DNA from: Streptomyces sp. CC0208
Lineage (GTDB): Bacteria > Actinomycetota > Actinomycetes > Streptomycetales > Streptomycetaceae
Assembly (NCBI RefSeq): GCF_003443735.1
Contig: NZ_CP031969.1
Coordinates: forward strand, 9,238,001-9,302,000
Reading direction: 5' to 3'
Length of the DNA: 64,000 nucleotides
In this document: positions 23,676 through 31,915 of the stretch, piece by piece
Layout: the number at the start of each line of letters is the position of its first letter
Position numbering within the stretch: the first letter of the stretch is position 1
Translations under genes and position numbers: made by a program
The notes under the pieces: generated by a model
What the model was told of the DNA's origin: nothing
Database searches by the model: none
The model's input: only the letters and a program-made list of their open reading frames with translations

Positions 23676-23933
23676 TCAGTCCCGTCGTGCCCAGAGGAAT
23701 TCGATCCGGGAGGTGCGCGCCGCCCCCGCCGCGACAGCGGCGAACGCCACGCACGCGGCAGCGGGCCATTGCCCCGCGGACGGCAGGACAAAGGACAAAG
23801 CCAGCACTACGACAGGGCCCAAGCCGACCGTGACAGCCAGGGCACGCAAGCGTGCGTAATGCCGGCCGGCATTGCTAGCGTCCGGAGGTGTCCCGGACAC
23901 CACGGTGCCCTGGACGACATTGGGGTCAGTCAT
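23676..23933 (-). CDS. small two-helix membrane protein
   Basis: An 85-aa protein from ATG 23933, behind AAAGGAGAAAG. After a polar N-terminus (MTDPNVVQGTVVSGTPPDAS) there are two membrane segments, ALAVTVGLGPVVVLALSFVL and WPAAACVAFAAVAAGA, then a basic tail. It heads the operon of the two following regulator genes. Function unknown. Confidence 0.75.
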   Translation of the reverse strand: MTDPNVVQGTVVSGTPPDASNAGRHYARLRALAVTVGLGPVVVLALSFVLPSAGQWPAAACVAFAAVAAGAARTSRIEFLWARRD

Positions 23934-24767
23934 CTTTCTCCTTTGGGGAATTGACGGCTGGTCAAAATGCGGAGGGTCCTGGTCTGTTGGTGCCATCCTT
24001 TGGGCCAGGGCCCCCACCTTGCCGTGACCTTAGCGTGCTCATGGATCGCAGGGCCAATAGAGTGAGGCCTTAACGGAAGATCCAGCCGCATCGGTGTGCG
24101 AAACAACCTTGGAAAGCGCGGATCTGCTCGAATTAGCGTCGACAGAACCGAAAGGCAGCCATGCGTGATCAAATTTGATCGCTTCTGCCTGCAAGGTTTC
24201 TGATACACCGTTTGTGGGCGCGTGAAAAATCAGATAGGGCGCACCCCGGCGCGTCCGCAGGCGCGCGAACGACCCATTGCCTCCGACGACCCGCTGCAGC
24301 GCCCCTCGGGCGGGGGAGAACTCAGGCGGAGAGTCGACCGGCGCGCCGTGGGGCCGACCACGCGCGGTCAGCCACGACAGCACCCCCGCCCGGTGTCCGT
24401 TGGCGGGCGAGTGGCTGGGCAGGCCTCCCACCCGCATCCCGCCGGTCTCCCCGCCGGCGCGCAGTGTTTGCCGCAGGGGCGGCGGGCACGAGAGTGCTGC
24501 TGCGGAGCGAGGATGTTTGCGTTGCCCGAGCCAGGCATCGTGTCCGTGCCGGCTGACGCCGACAAACCAGCCCCGGGCTCCCCGAAGTGCCGCCACCACG
24601 GCGCGGCCACAGGGCCCGCACGCCGTAACGACCGCTGCAGAGCATAGGAACGAAGCGGATGCCCTCACGCGCGTTCGGTAGCACCACGGGGCGGTTTGAC
24701 GTCGCTTCCCTCGCTGAGTAACGTTCATGCCGAATCAGATATCGAATCAGGGTTGGAGGGTGAGGGG
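23934..24767. other. long divergent intergenic region with AT-richer core
   Basis: This 834-bp gap separates the leftward regulator operon from the rightward polymerase-like operon. The part at about 24050-24220 is visibly richer in A/T than its surroundings and contains the palindrome at 24167-24180. The part at 24230-24690 is GC-rich with open frames on several strands but no convincing gene. It is a plausible place for promoters and for a replication or partition site. Confidence 0.55.
24167..24180. promoter_or_regulatory. perfect 14-bp AT-rich palindrome
   Basis: GATCAAATTTGATC is a perfect palindrome, unusual in such GC-rich DNA, and sits in the AT-richer core of the long divergent gap. 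Candidate operator or replication-associated site; the binding factor is unknown. Confidence 0.45.
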
Positions 24768-25367
24768 GTGCTGCTGACGACCGGACAGGCTGCGGAAGAG
24801 CTCGGTTGCGCGATCACCACCTTCCGGCGGCTCATCTCTGCCGAATTGTTGCCGGGCCTGTCCCGCCGCGGTGTGCGCGTCATGGTCCCGCTCGAAGTCG
24901 TCCAGGCACTCCAGGCGCGCCGACAGGCGCCACTGGGCCTGTTGCCCGCCGAGGAAATCGCCGTTTTGCGGGTCGGCACGGCCCGGCCCACCGATGAGCC
25001 GGAGCGCTCCTGGCTCGGTTTCGCCGCCTCCCTTCCGCCAGGTGACCTCCTGAAGGCGTTGCGCGGCTGGTGGCGGTGCGACGCGGCAAGCGCCGCAGCC
25101 GGGGGAGTGCTTCCGGTCACTGTGTCCGGCTACGTGGTAGCGGTGTTGACCGGGCTCGATCGGTGGGAGAAGAACCCCGAAGGCCGACATGCCTTCCCCG
25201 ACGCCCGCCTGGCCGGCTACGTCACCGACCTGGCCACCCCGCACACCTCGATCACCTCCGGCCTCGACAGCGACCGCCGCCTCGCCGAGCTGCTGCTGGG
25301 CACCCGACTTCCTTCCCACTCGGGCGGTGCCATCGCCTACGTCACCACCCACACCACCGTTGGCTGA
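24768..25367 (+). CDS. MerR-type helix-turn-helix protein heading the polymerase-like operon
   Basis: A 199-aa protein. GTG 24768 follows GGAGGGTGAGGGG; an in-frame TTG at 24696 would add 24 residues lacking coding character. It opens with LLTTGQAAEELGCAITTFRR, a MerR/excisionase-type winged HTH, followed by VRVMVPLEVVQALQARR. The rest (LGFAASLPPGDLLKALRGWW ... DSDRRLAELLLGTRLPSHS) is not recognised. The next gene starts 22 bp after its stop. It could regulate the operon or place the replication protein on DNA. Confidence 0.8.
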   Translation: MLLTTGQAAEELGCAITTFRRLISAELLPGLSRRGVRVMVPLEVVQALQARRQAPLGLLPAEEIAVLRVGTARPTDEPERSWLGFAASLPPGDLLKALRGWWRCDAASAAAGGVLPVTVSGYVVAVLTGLDRWEKNPEGRHAFPDARLAGYVTDLATPHTSITSGLDSDRRLAELLLGTRLPSHSGGAIAYVTTHTTVG

Positions 25368-25389
25368 ACGCCCGGACAAGGAACACCCG

Positions 25390-27486
25390 ATGGACGCACA
25401 GAGCTACAGCACCACGCTTGCCGATCTGCGCACCCTGCGGGACCAGATCAAGAAGACCCGGGCCGCGCTGGCGAAGCAGGAAGCGGACCGGGACAAACTG
25501 ATCATCCAGCTGGCCGCCTACGAGAAGGCCAAGGCAGAGCGGATCGCCCCCGCGGCCGGACTGGGCGTCACCGACGTCGTCACCCTCGTCCCCGCCCTGG
25601 CCCCCGACAGCCTTGCGGTGGACAATGCCCCGCAGCCGCAGCGGTTTGAGCCGTCCGCGGTCCAGGCCACTGCTGAATCCGCACCGCCCCCGCCGCAGCA
25701 CGCAACAGCCCCCGCGATGGCCACTGCTTCTGCCCGTTCTGCTCCGCCACCGGCCCCAGCCGAAGCCGCAGTATCCGAACCGCCTGCAGCCCACCAGGCG
25801 CCGCGAAGTCTGCCTTCTATCCCCGCGGGCACGAGCGGTGATGCCTGGTTCTCCCATGCCTCCGGTCTGGCCTCCACCCGGCCCAACTTCATCCAGCAGG
25901 CACGCTCGACCGTCTTCCTGGACACCGGCACCGGCGTCCTGGTGCACCGCGACCAGACCCACTACCTCGACCTCGCCAGCCGGTCTGCCGCAGACATCCT
26001 CACGGCCGTCTTCCACGCCATCCCTGAAGGCGTGGAACGGATCTACATCACCGCCGGCGACCCCTGGCACCGAGAATCGGCACGCTACCCCTACCTGCGC
26101 GACGCCGTCGCCGCCTGGCTCAGCGCCCCGATCCCGGGCTGGCGCACCGACACCGGCCGTGGCCGCGACCGCATGGCCGGGCACTTCGTCCACGCCCGCC
26201 ATCCCGTCGGCCGCTACCAGCGGGAACACGGCGACAGCCATGTGGAAATCCGCTCCGTGGGGGAGTGGTTCGACCTTGACGGCGACACCCCGCACACCGT
26301 CCGCGATGCTTTCGTCCTGCTGTGGCAGGCGCTGCGCCGACACTGGAGCGACGCGGTCCTTATGGGCTCCCCCTCGCAGACCGGCCGCGACCTGTGGACC
26401 CGCACCATTCCCACCCGCGGCCAGCACGCCGACGGGTTCCCCGTGCTGTCGGAGGAACTGCGCGGCCTGCTGCACGCCACCGCAGGACAGGGCCGCAATG
26501 AACTGATCATCCCGCCCCGGGTGCCCGAGCAACTGCCCGGGCTCGTGGAGTACGACCGCACCTTCGCCTATGCCAAGCACACCTGGAAGTCCCCGGTCGG
26601 CACACCCCGCCGCATCACCGCCGCCACGTTCGCTTCCTGGTCGCAGAAGGAGCAGATGCGGGCCCTGTACGGGTGCGGGCACTGGCAGGTCCGCGTGACG
26701 GTTCCCGCCAACTGGAACCACGTCGGCCTGCTGCCCGCTCCCGCCCCCGGCGACCGCGCCTGGCACTACCCGGCTGAAGGTGACACCACCTTCACCACAT
26801 GGGCCGGCGGCCCCGAACTGCACACCGCACTGACCAACCCGATCCAGCCATGGAAGATCGAAATCCTCGACGGCATCCTGTGGGAGGACGGCAAACCACT
26901 GGACGACTGGGCGAAGAAGCTCAAGGAGACCTGGACCAACCTCTCCGCCCAGGCCCACTTCCAGGGCAACCCCGAGCAGGCCCGCGCCGCGCACCTCGCC
27001 TCCCGCGCGGTGCGCTCCATCCTGCTGTACGGCATCGGCTCGTTCGCCCAGCGGCCCCGCATGGTCACCGGCACCACCCCTCGCACCCTGGAGCGCGATG
27101 TGCCGTCGGACGCGGAAATCATCGGCTTCAACGACGAGCTGATCACCTGGCAGAAGCCCACCGGCTTCGCCCGTGACCCCAACGCCCACCCCGAATGGGC
27201 CGCCGCGATCTGGTCCGCAGCACGCGCCGCCCTGCTCACCCAGCGCCACCGCGACGACGACACCTACGCCGGCGCCCTGCACACCCCGCCCGGCACCGTG
27301 ATCGCCTTCCGCACCGATGCCCTCTACCTCACCCAGCCCCACAACTGGCCCCACCATCACCAACCCGGCGACTACCTCCTGCGCGGCCACCTCGACGGCC
27401 CGCTGACAGCGCCCACCACGGAGGAAGAACTCCTCACTCTGCGGGATACCGGACGTGCCGCCCTCATCACCGGCCAGGAGGCCTGA
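25390..27486 (+). CDS. divergent family-B (phi29-like) DNA polymerase homologue
   Basis: A 698-aa protein from ATG 25390. Residues 1-55 are a coiled coil, ~70-150 a Pro/Ala-rich linker, ~165-330 a possible exonuclease-like domain with Asp178 in VFLDTGTG. Residues ~380-660 follow the order of a protein-primed family-B polymerase. A motif-A-like VEYDRTFAY has Asp389 and Tyr394. A WQVRVTVPANW strand is followed by GPELHTAL, then KIEILDGILWED. Motif-B-like RAVRSILLYGIGSF has Tyr547-Gly548. PEWAAAIWSAARAALL precedes motif-C-like AFRTDALYLT. The canonical motif C is DTDS; here it is Arg641-Thr-Asp643-Ala. The motif B Lys and Asn are not conserved, and the protein ends ~55 residues after motif C, so it lacks most of a thumb. 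It may be inactive or use altered metal ligands. Judged by eye only. Confidence 0.65.
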   Translation: MDAQSYSTTLADLRTLRDQIKKTRAALAKQEADRDKLIIQLAAYEKAKAERIAPAAGLGVTDVVTLVPALAPDSLAVDNAPQPQRFEPSAVQATAESAPPPPQHATAPAMATASARSAPPPAPAEAAVSEPPAAHQAPRSLPSIPAGTSGDAWFSHASGLASTRPNFIQQARSTVFLDTGTGVLVHRDQTHYLDLASRSAADILTAVFHAIPEGVERIYITAGDPWHRESARYPYLRDAVAAWLSAPIPGWRTDTGRGRDRMAGHFVHARHPVGRYQREHGDSHVEIRSVGEWFDLDGDTPHTVRDAFVLLWQALRRHWSDAVLMGSPSQTGRDLWTRTIPTRGQHADGFPVLSEELRGLLHATAGQGRNELIIPPRVPEQLPGLVEYDRTFAYAKHTWKSPVGTPRRITAATFASWSQKEQMRALYGCGHWQVRVTVPANWNHVGLLPAPAPGDRAWHYPAEGDTTFTTWAGGPELHTALTNPIQPWKIEILDGILWEDGKPLDDWAKKLKETWTNLSAQAHFQGNPEQARAAHLASRAVRSILLYGIGSFAQRPRMVTGTTPRTLERDVPSDAEIIGFNDELITWQKPTGFARDPNAHPEWAAAIWSAARAALLTQRHRDDDTYAGALHTPPGTVIAFRTDALYLTQPHNWPHHHQPGDYLLRGHLDGPLTAPTTEEELLTLRDTGRAALITGQEA

Positions 27487-28205
27487 TGCCGCCCCGCCCT
27501 CGCCGACGCCGTGCGCCCCAGGGTCACCTGAACGAGGCCGCCCAGCTCGCCGACCGCCTCCAACAGGCCGGCTACACCAAACGCGACATCGCCCGCATCA
27601 TCGACCGCGACCCCTCCCTGGTCTCGCAGTTCTACACAAAGAACAAGGGCGCAGCCTTCGTCACCGCCCTCCGCGAAGTCCTCACCGCCATCGAGGCCGG
27701 CGGCATCACCGACCTGCCCGACCTCGCCGCCATCGCCGCCCGCCACACCCACCGGCGCACCACCGCCTCCGGCACCCGCGCCCGAGTGCGTGCCAAGGCC
27801 CTCCTGATCACCCCCACTGGCACCGGCACCGGCCGCGCCGGCGCCCAGGCCATCGCCTCCGGCTCCACCCGCCTGCGCCCCCTGATCGCCGAAGCCGCCC
27901 GCCACGGGCTGCGCCTGGCCTTCACCGTCCGCCTCGCCAAAACCGGCTACCTGCACCCCTCCGGCAGCCGCACCGACTCACCCGGCATCCGCCGCGACGT
28001 CATCCAACGCGCCGACCACACCGAGGAACGCTCCTACGGCTCCGCCCAGACCGGCGGCTTCGACGCCGCCGACTTCGCCCGCCGCGTGGACGCCGCCGGC
28101 GGCGACGTCACTGCTGCCGTCCACCAATGGCTCGTGGAGACCGGCCGCATCCACCCGGACGCCCAGATCCTCCACCTCGAAATCCGCACCTGGCGCCCAC
28201 GCTGA
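27486..28205 (+). CDS. HTH protein coupled to the polymerase-like gene, candidate terminal or priming protein
   Basis: A 239-aa protein whose ATG overlaps the previous stop (TGATG). Residues ~14-60 contain an HTH (ADRLQQAGYTKRDIARIIDR, then DPSLVSQFYTKN). A basic segment follows (HTHRRTTASGTRARVRAKAL), then strands LRLAFTVRLAKTGYLHPS and a C-terminal ILHLEIRTWRPR. Streptomyces telomere terminal proteins (Tpg, about 185 aa) also combine an HTH, a basic middle and a beta C-terminus, and are encoded next to a larger replication protein, but I cannot see direct sequence identity. Size, order and coupling to a protein-primed-type polymerase homologue motivate the hypothesis; a plain DNA-binding accessory protein is the alternative. 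Confidence 0.7.
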   Translation: MPPRPRRRRAPQGHLNEAAQLADRLQQAGYTKRDIARIIDRDPSLVSQFYTKNKGAAFVTALREVLTAIEAGGITDLPDLAAIAARHTHRRTTASGTRARVRAKALLITPTGTGTGRAGAQAIASGSTRLRPLIAEAARHGLRLAFTVRLAKTGYLHPSGSRTDSPGIRRDVIQRADHTEERSYGSAQTGGFDAADFARRVDAAGGDVTAAVHQWLVETGRIHPDAQILHLEIRTWRPR

Positions 28206-28607
28206 CAAGGCCGCCAGCCAGCTGCCCCGCACGGCCCGCGTACACGTTTTCGGCGTCGGATTCCTCTCCTTGGTGACAGCGCACCCAAGTCTTGGAAGGC
28301 CAACGCCGTGACAGCGCAGTGGAGTTGGATGACAGTGGGCTCCGGGTCGGCGGCCGCCTTGGGCTCTACCGCACGGACCTGCGGTAATGAGCAGTGCCGC
28401 GCTGGCGACACTTTGCTCCTGAAGCCGCCGCACGGCTTGTTCGCGAGGACAGACCGTAAACGGGCTTCACACCCCCAGTGGAACCGGCCTGGCCCTGCCC
28501 TGCCCCTCCAGCCGAGGAGGGGCAGCGGCGGGCCTGGCACGGGTGAGGAGCTTCAGCTGAACCCACAGTATGTGGCGGCCCGACGAGGAAGCGGATCCGC
28601 GACGCTG
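28206..28607. other. convergent intergenic region
   Basis: This 402-bp gap lies between convergent genes. It contains the hairpin at 28500-28525 and two copies of GTGACAGCGCA at about 28273 and 28308. No gene is supported. Confidence 0.55.
28500..28525. terminator. bidirectional hairpin terminator
   Basis: CTGCCCCTCC and GGAGGGGCAG form a perfect 10-bp stem with a 6-nt loop, between the polymerase-like operon and the convergent gene at 28608. Confidence 0.7.
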
Positions 28608-29192
28608 TCAGACGGACTGCTCGCCGGAGTCGGCCGATGCGGCTGTGTCGGGGGTGGTGTAGTAGACAGACTTGCCCTGCTTGGTGCGCTGGGCCTGGTT
28701 CTTGGCCACGAGCCCTTCGAGGGTGGTGCGCACGACGGTGGTCTTGACGGTGCGCTCAGGATGCAGCTGTTCTAGCGCGGTGGTGATCTCGGCAGCGGAG
28801 CGCGGTTCGCTCTGGCCTGTCAGGTGTTCGCGCACGAGGTCGACGAGCGTGGGCGATGCGGACGAGGCGGCCGATGCCTTGGCGGCGGTCTTCTTGCCAC
28901 TTCGCTTCCTGGGCGCGGCGCTCTGCTTGGCCGTGCCCGGTGTACCTGTTGTCTTCTTGCGCGCAGCAGGAACCGACGCGGCGGCCTCAACCGCGGGCGC
29001 GGCAGCCGGCGCAGGGCCACCGAGGGCCTGCTGGAGGTTCACCAGGACAGTGTGGTCGCGCTGTACAGAGGCCAACCGCGCCTGAAGTGCTTCGATTTCA
29101 CTGCTGAGGTGTTCTTGCTCCTTCAGATTACGCTCGAGGTCACTGGCCACCTGCGCGCTGTACTGCGAAGTCAACTCGGTAGTTTCGGACAT
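28608..29192 (-). CDS. coiled-coil and winged-helix protein
   Basis: A 194-aa protein from ATG 29192 (MSETTELTSQYS), with GGAAAGG upstream; 25 upstream in-frame codons look non-coding. Residues ~12-50 are a coiled coil (ERNLKEQEHLSSEIEALQAR), ~60-110 an Ala/Lys-rich basic linker like histone-type tails (KKTTGTPGTAKQSAAPRKRS), ~115-185 a winged helix (TLVDLVREHLTGQSEPRSAA ... KTTVVRTTLEGLVAKNQAQR, ending GKSVYYTTPD). This fits a DNA-organising or regulatory protein. Targets unknown. Confidence 0.75.
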   Translation of the reverse strand: MSETTELTSQYSAQVASDLERNLKEQEHLSSEIEALQARLASVQRDHTVLVNLQQALGGPAPAAAPAVEAAASVPAARKKTTGTPGTAKQSAAPRKRSGKKTAAKASAASSASPTLVDLVREHLTGQSEPRSAAEITTALEQLHPERTVKTTVVRTTLEGLVAKNQAQRTKQGKSVYYTTPDTAASADSGEQSV

Positions 29193-29401
29193 GGTGCTCA
29201 CACCTTTCCGGGGCGCTACGGGCCAGCGAGCACCCTGCTCGTGGCGTATGCGAAAGCCAACACGCATGTGCTCTGCGCCTGGTGCCCTGCAACCCAGGAG
29301 CAGCCATCACCGCACAGTTGTGTTTGCAGAGATAGTACGGAAGACCTCTGCATCCTTCCCCGCCGCATGTCCGAGAGCCAGCAAGTCGAGCATGACGGCG
29401 C

Positions 29402-30433
29402 TCAATGCGCATTGGTGTCTGCCCGGCCGAAGAGGGCCCGGTGAGGGTGAGCTGGCTGCCAGTACACCTCGTCGGTGTCCCGCTGATGGTGCCAGGCTGA
29501 CAGGATGCCATCGGCCACCAGCCGGTCGAGCAGCACTTCGGTCTGCTGGGGAGAGTGCCCGCACAGGCGGGCCACGACGGCCATGTCTGCTGTGGCGCCG
29601 GCTGTAGTGGTGTGGGCAGCCAGGACCAGGGCGGTCAGACGGTCCGCGGGGTGTGCCGCTGCCGCCACGGTGAACGGGGCGGGCTTGAGGGCCCAGTGGG
29701 CGGCGCGTCGGCGGGCGCTGCGCCCCGGCGCCTGGTCCAGCACGGCGTCATCGAGCAGCCGTGCCTGCAGAAAGGCGGCCCGGGGGTCGGACAGCTCGAG
29801 CCAGCCGTCCTGCGCCAGTTCCTGCCACACCTCGATGCGCCGGTGCAGCCGCATGCTGCGCAGCAGGCCGGCTGGCAGCCGCACGCAGCCGTGCGTGCTG
29901 GCCCGCAGTGCGCACTGCAGGGCCAGCAGCCGGGCGGCGGGAGACGTGACGCAGCCGAGTGCGGAGGCGAGGTAGGTGAGCATCTCCCGTACCCGTTGCG
30001 GCTCATCTGTGTGCCCCTGTGGCCGGGCGGGGGCTGATGCGGCCGGTCGCCGAGGACTGAGCAGAGTTTCCGGCACCACGGCGGTGTGGCTGGTCGCTGC
30101 CGCGCAGGCCGCGCAGGCGTCGGTCAGCCGCCAGGTGCGGCCGCTGCGGTCACGGGTCAGAGCCAGCAGCACCGGCCCGGCACAGCCGCGATGACGCGGA
30201 TGCCACGCACAGCCCTGCAGCCGGCACTGGCAGCTGCGCAGATACACCGGCAGCGCGTCCGCACGGGCGTGGCAGGCCAGATGCGCCAGGGCAGCCGACC
30301 GTGCGGAGGAAGCCAGGAGGGGAGAGGCGCCGGCGGTACACAAGGGGCAGACCAGTGCCGGGCCGCCCGCCTGCGGACGCAGCTCCACAGTCCAGATGCG
30401 CCGCACCGCGGCATGCGCGCCGGCAAGCCTCAT
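29402..30433 (-). CDS. Cys-rich zinc-binding, helix-turn-helix protein
   Basis: A 343-aa protein from ATG 30433, 11 bases after GGGAGG. The N-terminal half has paired cysteines typical of zinc sites: LVCPLCTAGASP, LRSCQCRLQGCAWHPRHRGC and TDACAACAAATS. The C-terminal half is helical with ADMAVVARLCGHSPQQTEVL, then LDRLVADGILSAWHH, a winged-helix-like ending. I do not recognise a named family; such genes occur on Streptomyces arms and plasmids. It is divergent from the small XRE gene at 30603, with repeated palindromes between them. Confidence 0.75.
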   Translation of the reverse strand: MRLAGAHAAVRRIWTVELRPQAGGPALVCPLCTAGASPLLASSARSAALAHLACHARADALPVYLRSCQCRLQGCAWHPRHRGCAGPVLLALTRDRSGRTWRLTDACAACAAATSHTAVVPETLLSPRRPAASAPARPQGHTDEPQRVREMLTYLASALGCVTSPAARLLALQCALRASTHGCVRLPAGLLRSMRLHRRIEVWQELAQDGWLELSDPRAAFLQARLLDDAVLDQAPGRSARRRAAHWALKPAPFTVAAAAHPADRLTALVLAAHTTTAGATADMAVVARLCGHSPQQTEVLLDRLVADGILSAWHHQRDTDEVYWQPAHPHRALFGRADTNAH

Positions 30434-30502
30434 CGGCTGGTTGCCCTCCCGTCTGTCCGTGCCATGGCGGGGGTGCACAGGCCCCCGAGACGGACGCACC
30501 GT

Positions 30503-30589
30503 AGTGCAGATTCCCGCACCGCGGGTTCCCGTCCACCCACCCCCGACGAAAGTGCAGAAACCCGCACTGACGGGGCAGGGGTCTGCACC
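30503..30589. promoter_or_regulatory. cluster of three related palindromic operator candidates
   Basis: Copy 1 (30503-30520) AGTGCAGATTCCCGCACC, copy 2 (30551-30568) AGTGCAGAAACCCGCACT and a degenerate inverted copy 3 (30572-30589, reverse strand GGTGCAGACCCCTGCCCC) share AGTGCAGAnnCCCGCACt. Copy 2 has perfect AGTGC/GCACT arms. They fill the divergent region just upstream of the XRE gene, suggesting autoregulation by that repressor. Confidence 0.65.
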
Positions 30590-30602
30590 GTCGGATGGTC
30601 AG

Positions 30603-30866
30603 GTGACGATCTTGCCGCCCGACCCCGACCTCACCGCACTGCGCGTCGTACTCGCGCGACTGCGGGCCGAACGCGGCTGGACCTTCGACGAACTCGCCGA
30701 CCACAGCGGCCTGGCCCGGCGCACCCTCATCGACCTCGAACACGGCCGCACCACCGGCAGCGTCACCACCTGGCACACCCTCGCCCACACCTTCGACGTG
30801 CCCATCGAGCACTTCCTGAGCGCCCTGTGCGACGACCACACCCCGCCCGGCACGACCACTGCCTGA
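30603..30866 (+). CDS. small XRE helix-turn-helix regulator
   Basis: An 87-aa protein from GTG 30603, with GGATGG upstream. It is almost entirely an XRE domain: LRVVLARLRAERGWTFDELA, then HSGLARRTLIDLEHGRTTGS, then WHTLAHTFDVPIEHFLSALC. It is the likely binder of the three palindromes immediately upstream and may control both itself and the divergent Cys-rich gene. Confidence 0.88.
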   Translation: MTILPPDPDLTALRVVLARLRAERGWTFDELADHSGLARRTLIDLEHGRTTGSVTTWHTLAHTFDVPIEHFLSALCDDHTPPGTTTA

Positions 30867-31226
30867 GCCCTTGCTCCGTCCCGGTGCGCACCACATCACG
30901 AATCACCCGATCAGGGAATCAGGCCTAGAACAGTCATCCGCGGTAACGCTCAAGCGTACGAGCTCGCTGGGCTGACGGTGGGACATCCCTCCGACACGCT
31001 GCCTCCACCTGCGTCCCGCCTGGCACGGTCCGCGCTATGCGCCCCGCACCCACCCCCGACTGCCGTCACCAGGACGGCAGCCCTCGCGTCCCCCGCTCCC
31101 CGGCCGCCCGATGGCCAGAGCGGCGGACCCAACCATCCCGCCCTCCAACTGCCGTGCTGCTATCTCGCCCAGCGGCAGTTCGCCGAGCTGAGCCGCGCTG
31201 CCCAAGCCCATCACGGCTCCTCGCCG
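30867..31226. other. intergenic, no supported gene
   Basis: A 360-bp stretch with open frames but no consistent coding bias. A longer upstream part of the small frame at 31227 could extend into it. Confidence 0.5.
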
Positions 31227-31426
31227 TGCAGTACCGCCAACACCCTGTGTCCGACGCCCTGACGGACGTCTGCGATCCCGACCGCCCTTCTTGCAGCGAA
31301 CGGCTGCGCTGGCGCACCCCACTCTGCCTGGCACACGTCGGCGCCGCCTTGCCCGCCCGAGAATTCCTCGACCCGCCCCCGCGCGTGGCACCTGTCCCCG
31401 CCCGCCGCCGACCCCACCCGCACTGA
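31227..31426 (+). CDS. small hypothetical protein
   Basis: About 65 codons from GTG 31227 with a clear run of G/C third positions (VSDALTDVCDPDRPSCSERL, then WRTPLCLAHVGAALPAREFL). It ends 12 bp before the start of the next gene, consistent with an operon. The start is unsure: the ribosome-binding site is poor and the frame is open to 31037. No family recognised. Confidence 0.4.
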
Positions 31427-31438
31427 GGGGGATGACCA

Positions 31439-31915
31439 GTGCCGCACCACGCCCTGGAGATCACCCTGACCCGCCCCCTCTCGGCAAACGCTCTGCGCCA
31501 CGCCGGGCGCCACCTGCCGCTCGCCGCCAACCACGACACCACCCGCCTCATGACCCTCGTCGAAGCCAAGAACCCGCACCAGGCCGCCCACCGACTGCGC
31601 CACCGGGTCGGCGCTCGACTGCCCATCGACGTGATCACCACGCATTACCCGGATGCCGACCACACCGTGCTGCTCAACGTCGCCTTCTCGCCCGCCGCCC
31701 ATGACGCTCTCACCGCCGACGCCCGGCGCACCCGTCAGACACCCGAGCGCTTCCTCGAACGGGCTCTGTGCCGGGCCCTGGCCGAACACGCCGACCAGGA
31801 AATCGACCGTCTCGACCAGGCCGTACGCGAGCTACTGACCCGCACCACCCCCGCCTACCTGCTGTCCGCCGTGGGGCACGTACTCACCCAGCTCCCCGAG
31901 AGGCCCACCTCATGA
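31439..31915 (+). CDS. hypothetical protein coupled to the helicase gene
   Basis: A 158-aa protein from GTG 31439, behind GAGGGGG. It has a predicted N-terminal alpha/beta half (HALEITLTRPLSANALRHAG ... LPIDVITTHYPDADHTVLLN) and a helical C-terminus (ERFLERALCRALAEHADQEI). Its stop overlaps the helicase start (ATGA). The coupling suggests a helicase partner or loader; the family is unknown to me. Confidence 0.72.
   Translation: MPHHALEITLTRPLSANALRHAGRHLPLAANHDTTRLMTLVEAKNPHQAAHRLRHRVGARLPIDVITTHYPDADHTVLLNVAFSPAAHDALTADARRTRQTPERFLERALCRALAEHADQEIDRLDQAVRELLTRTTPAYLLSAVGHVLTQLPERPTS

Noticed and set aside
24039..24728. 229-codon minus-strand frame in the long divergent gap
   Set aside because: Irregular third-position use, Cys/Arg-rich translation and overlap with the AT-richer regulatory core; no family motif.
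25342..27390. 682-codon open frame antisense to the polymerase-like gene
   Set aside because: Low-complexity, without a ribosome-binding site or motif; the plus-strand frame has ordered domains and coupling to the next gene.
27486..28205. Direct call as Streptomyces telomere protein Tpg
   Set aside because: Layout is similar, but I cannot see Tpg sequence signatures; kept as a hypothesis only.
28273..28340. Two GTGACAGCGCA repeats, with GATGACAGTGGGC nearby, as replication iterons
   Set aside because: Only two clean copies with irregular spacing in a convergent intergenic region; too few to call iterons.
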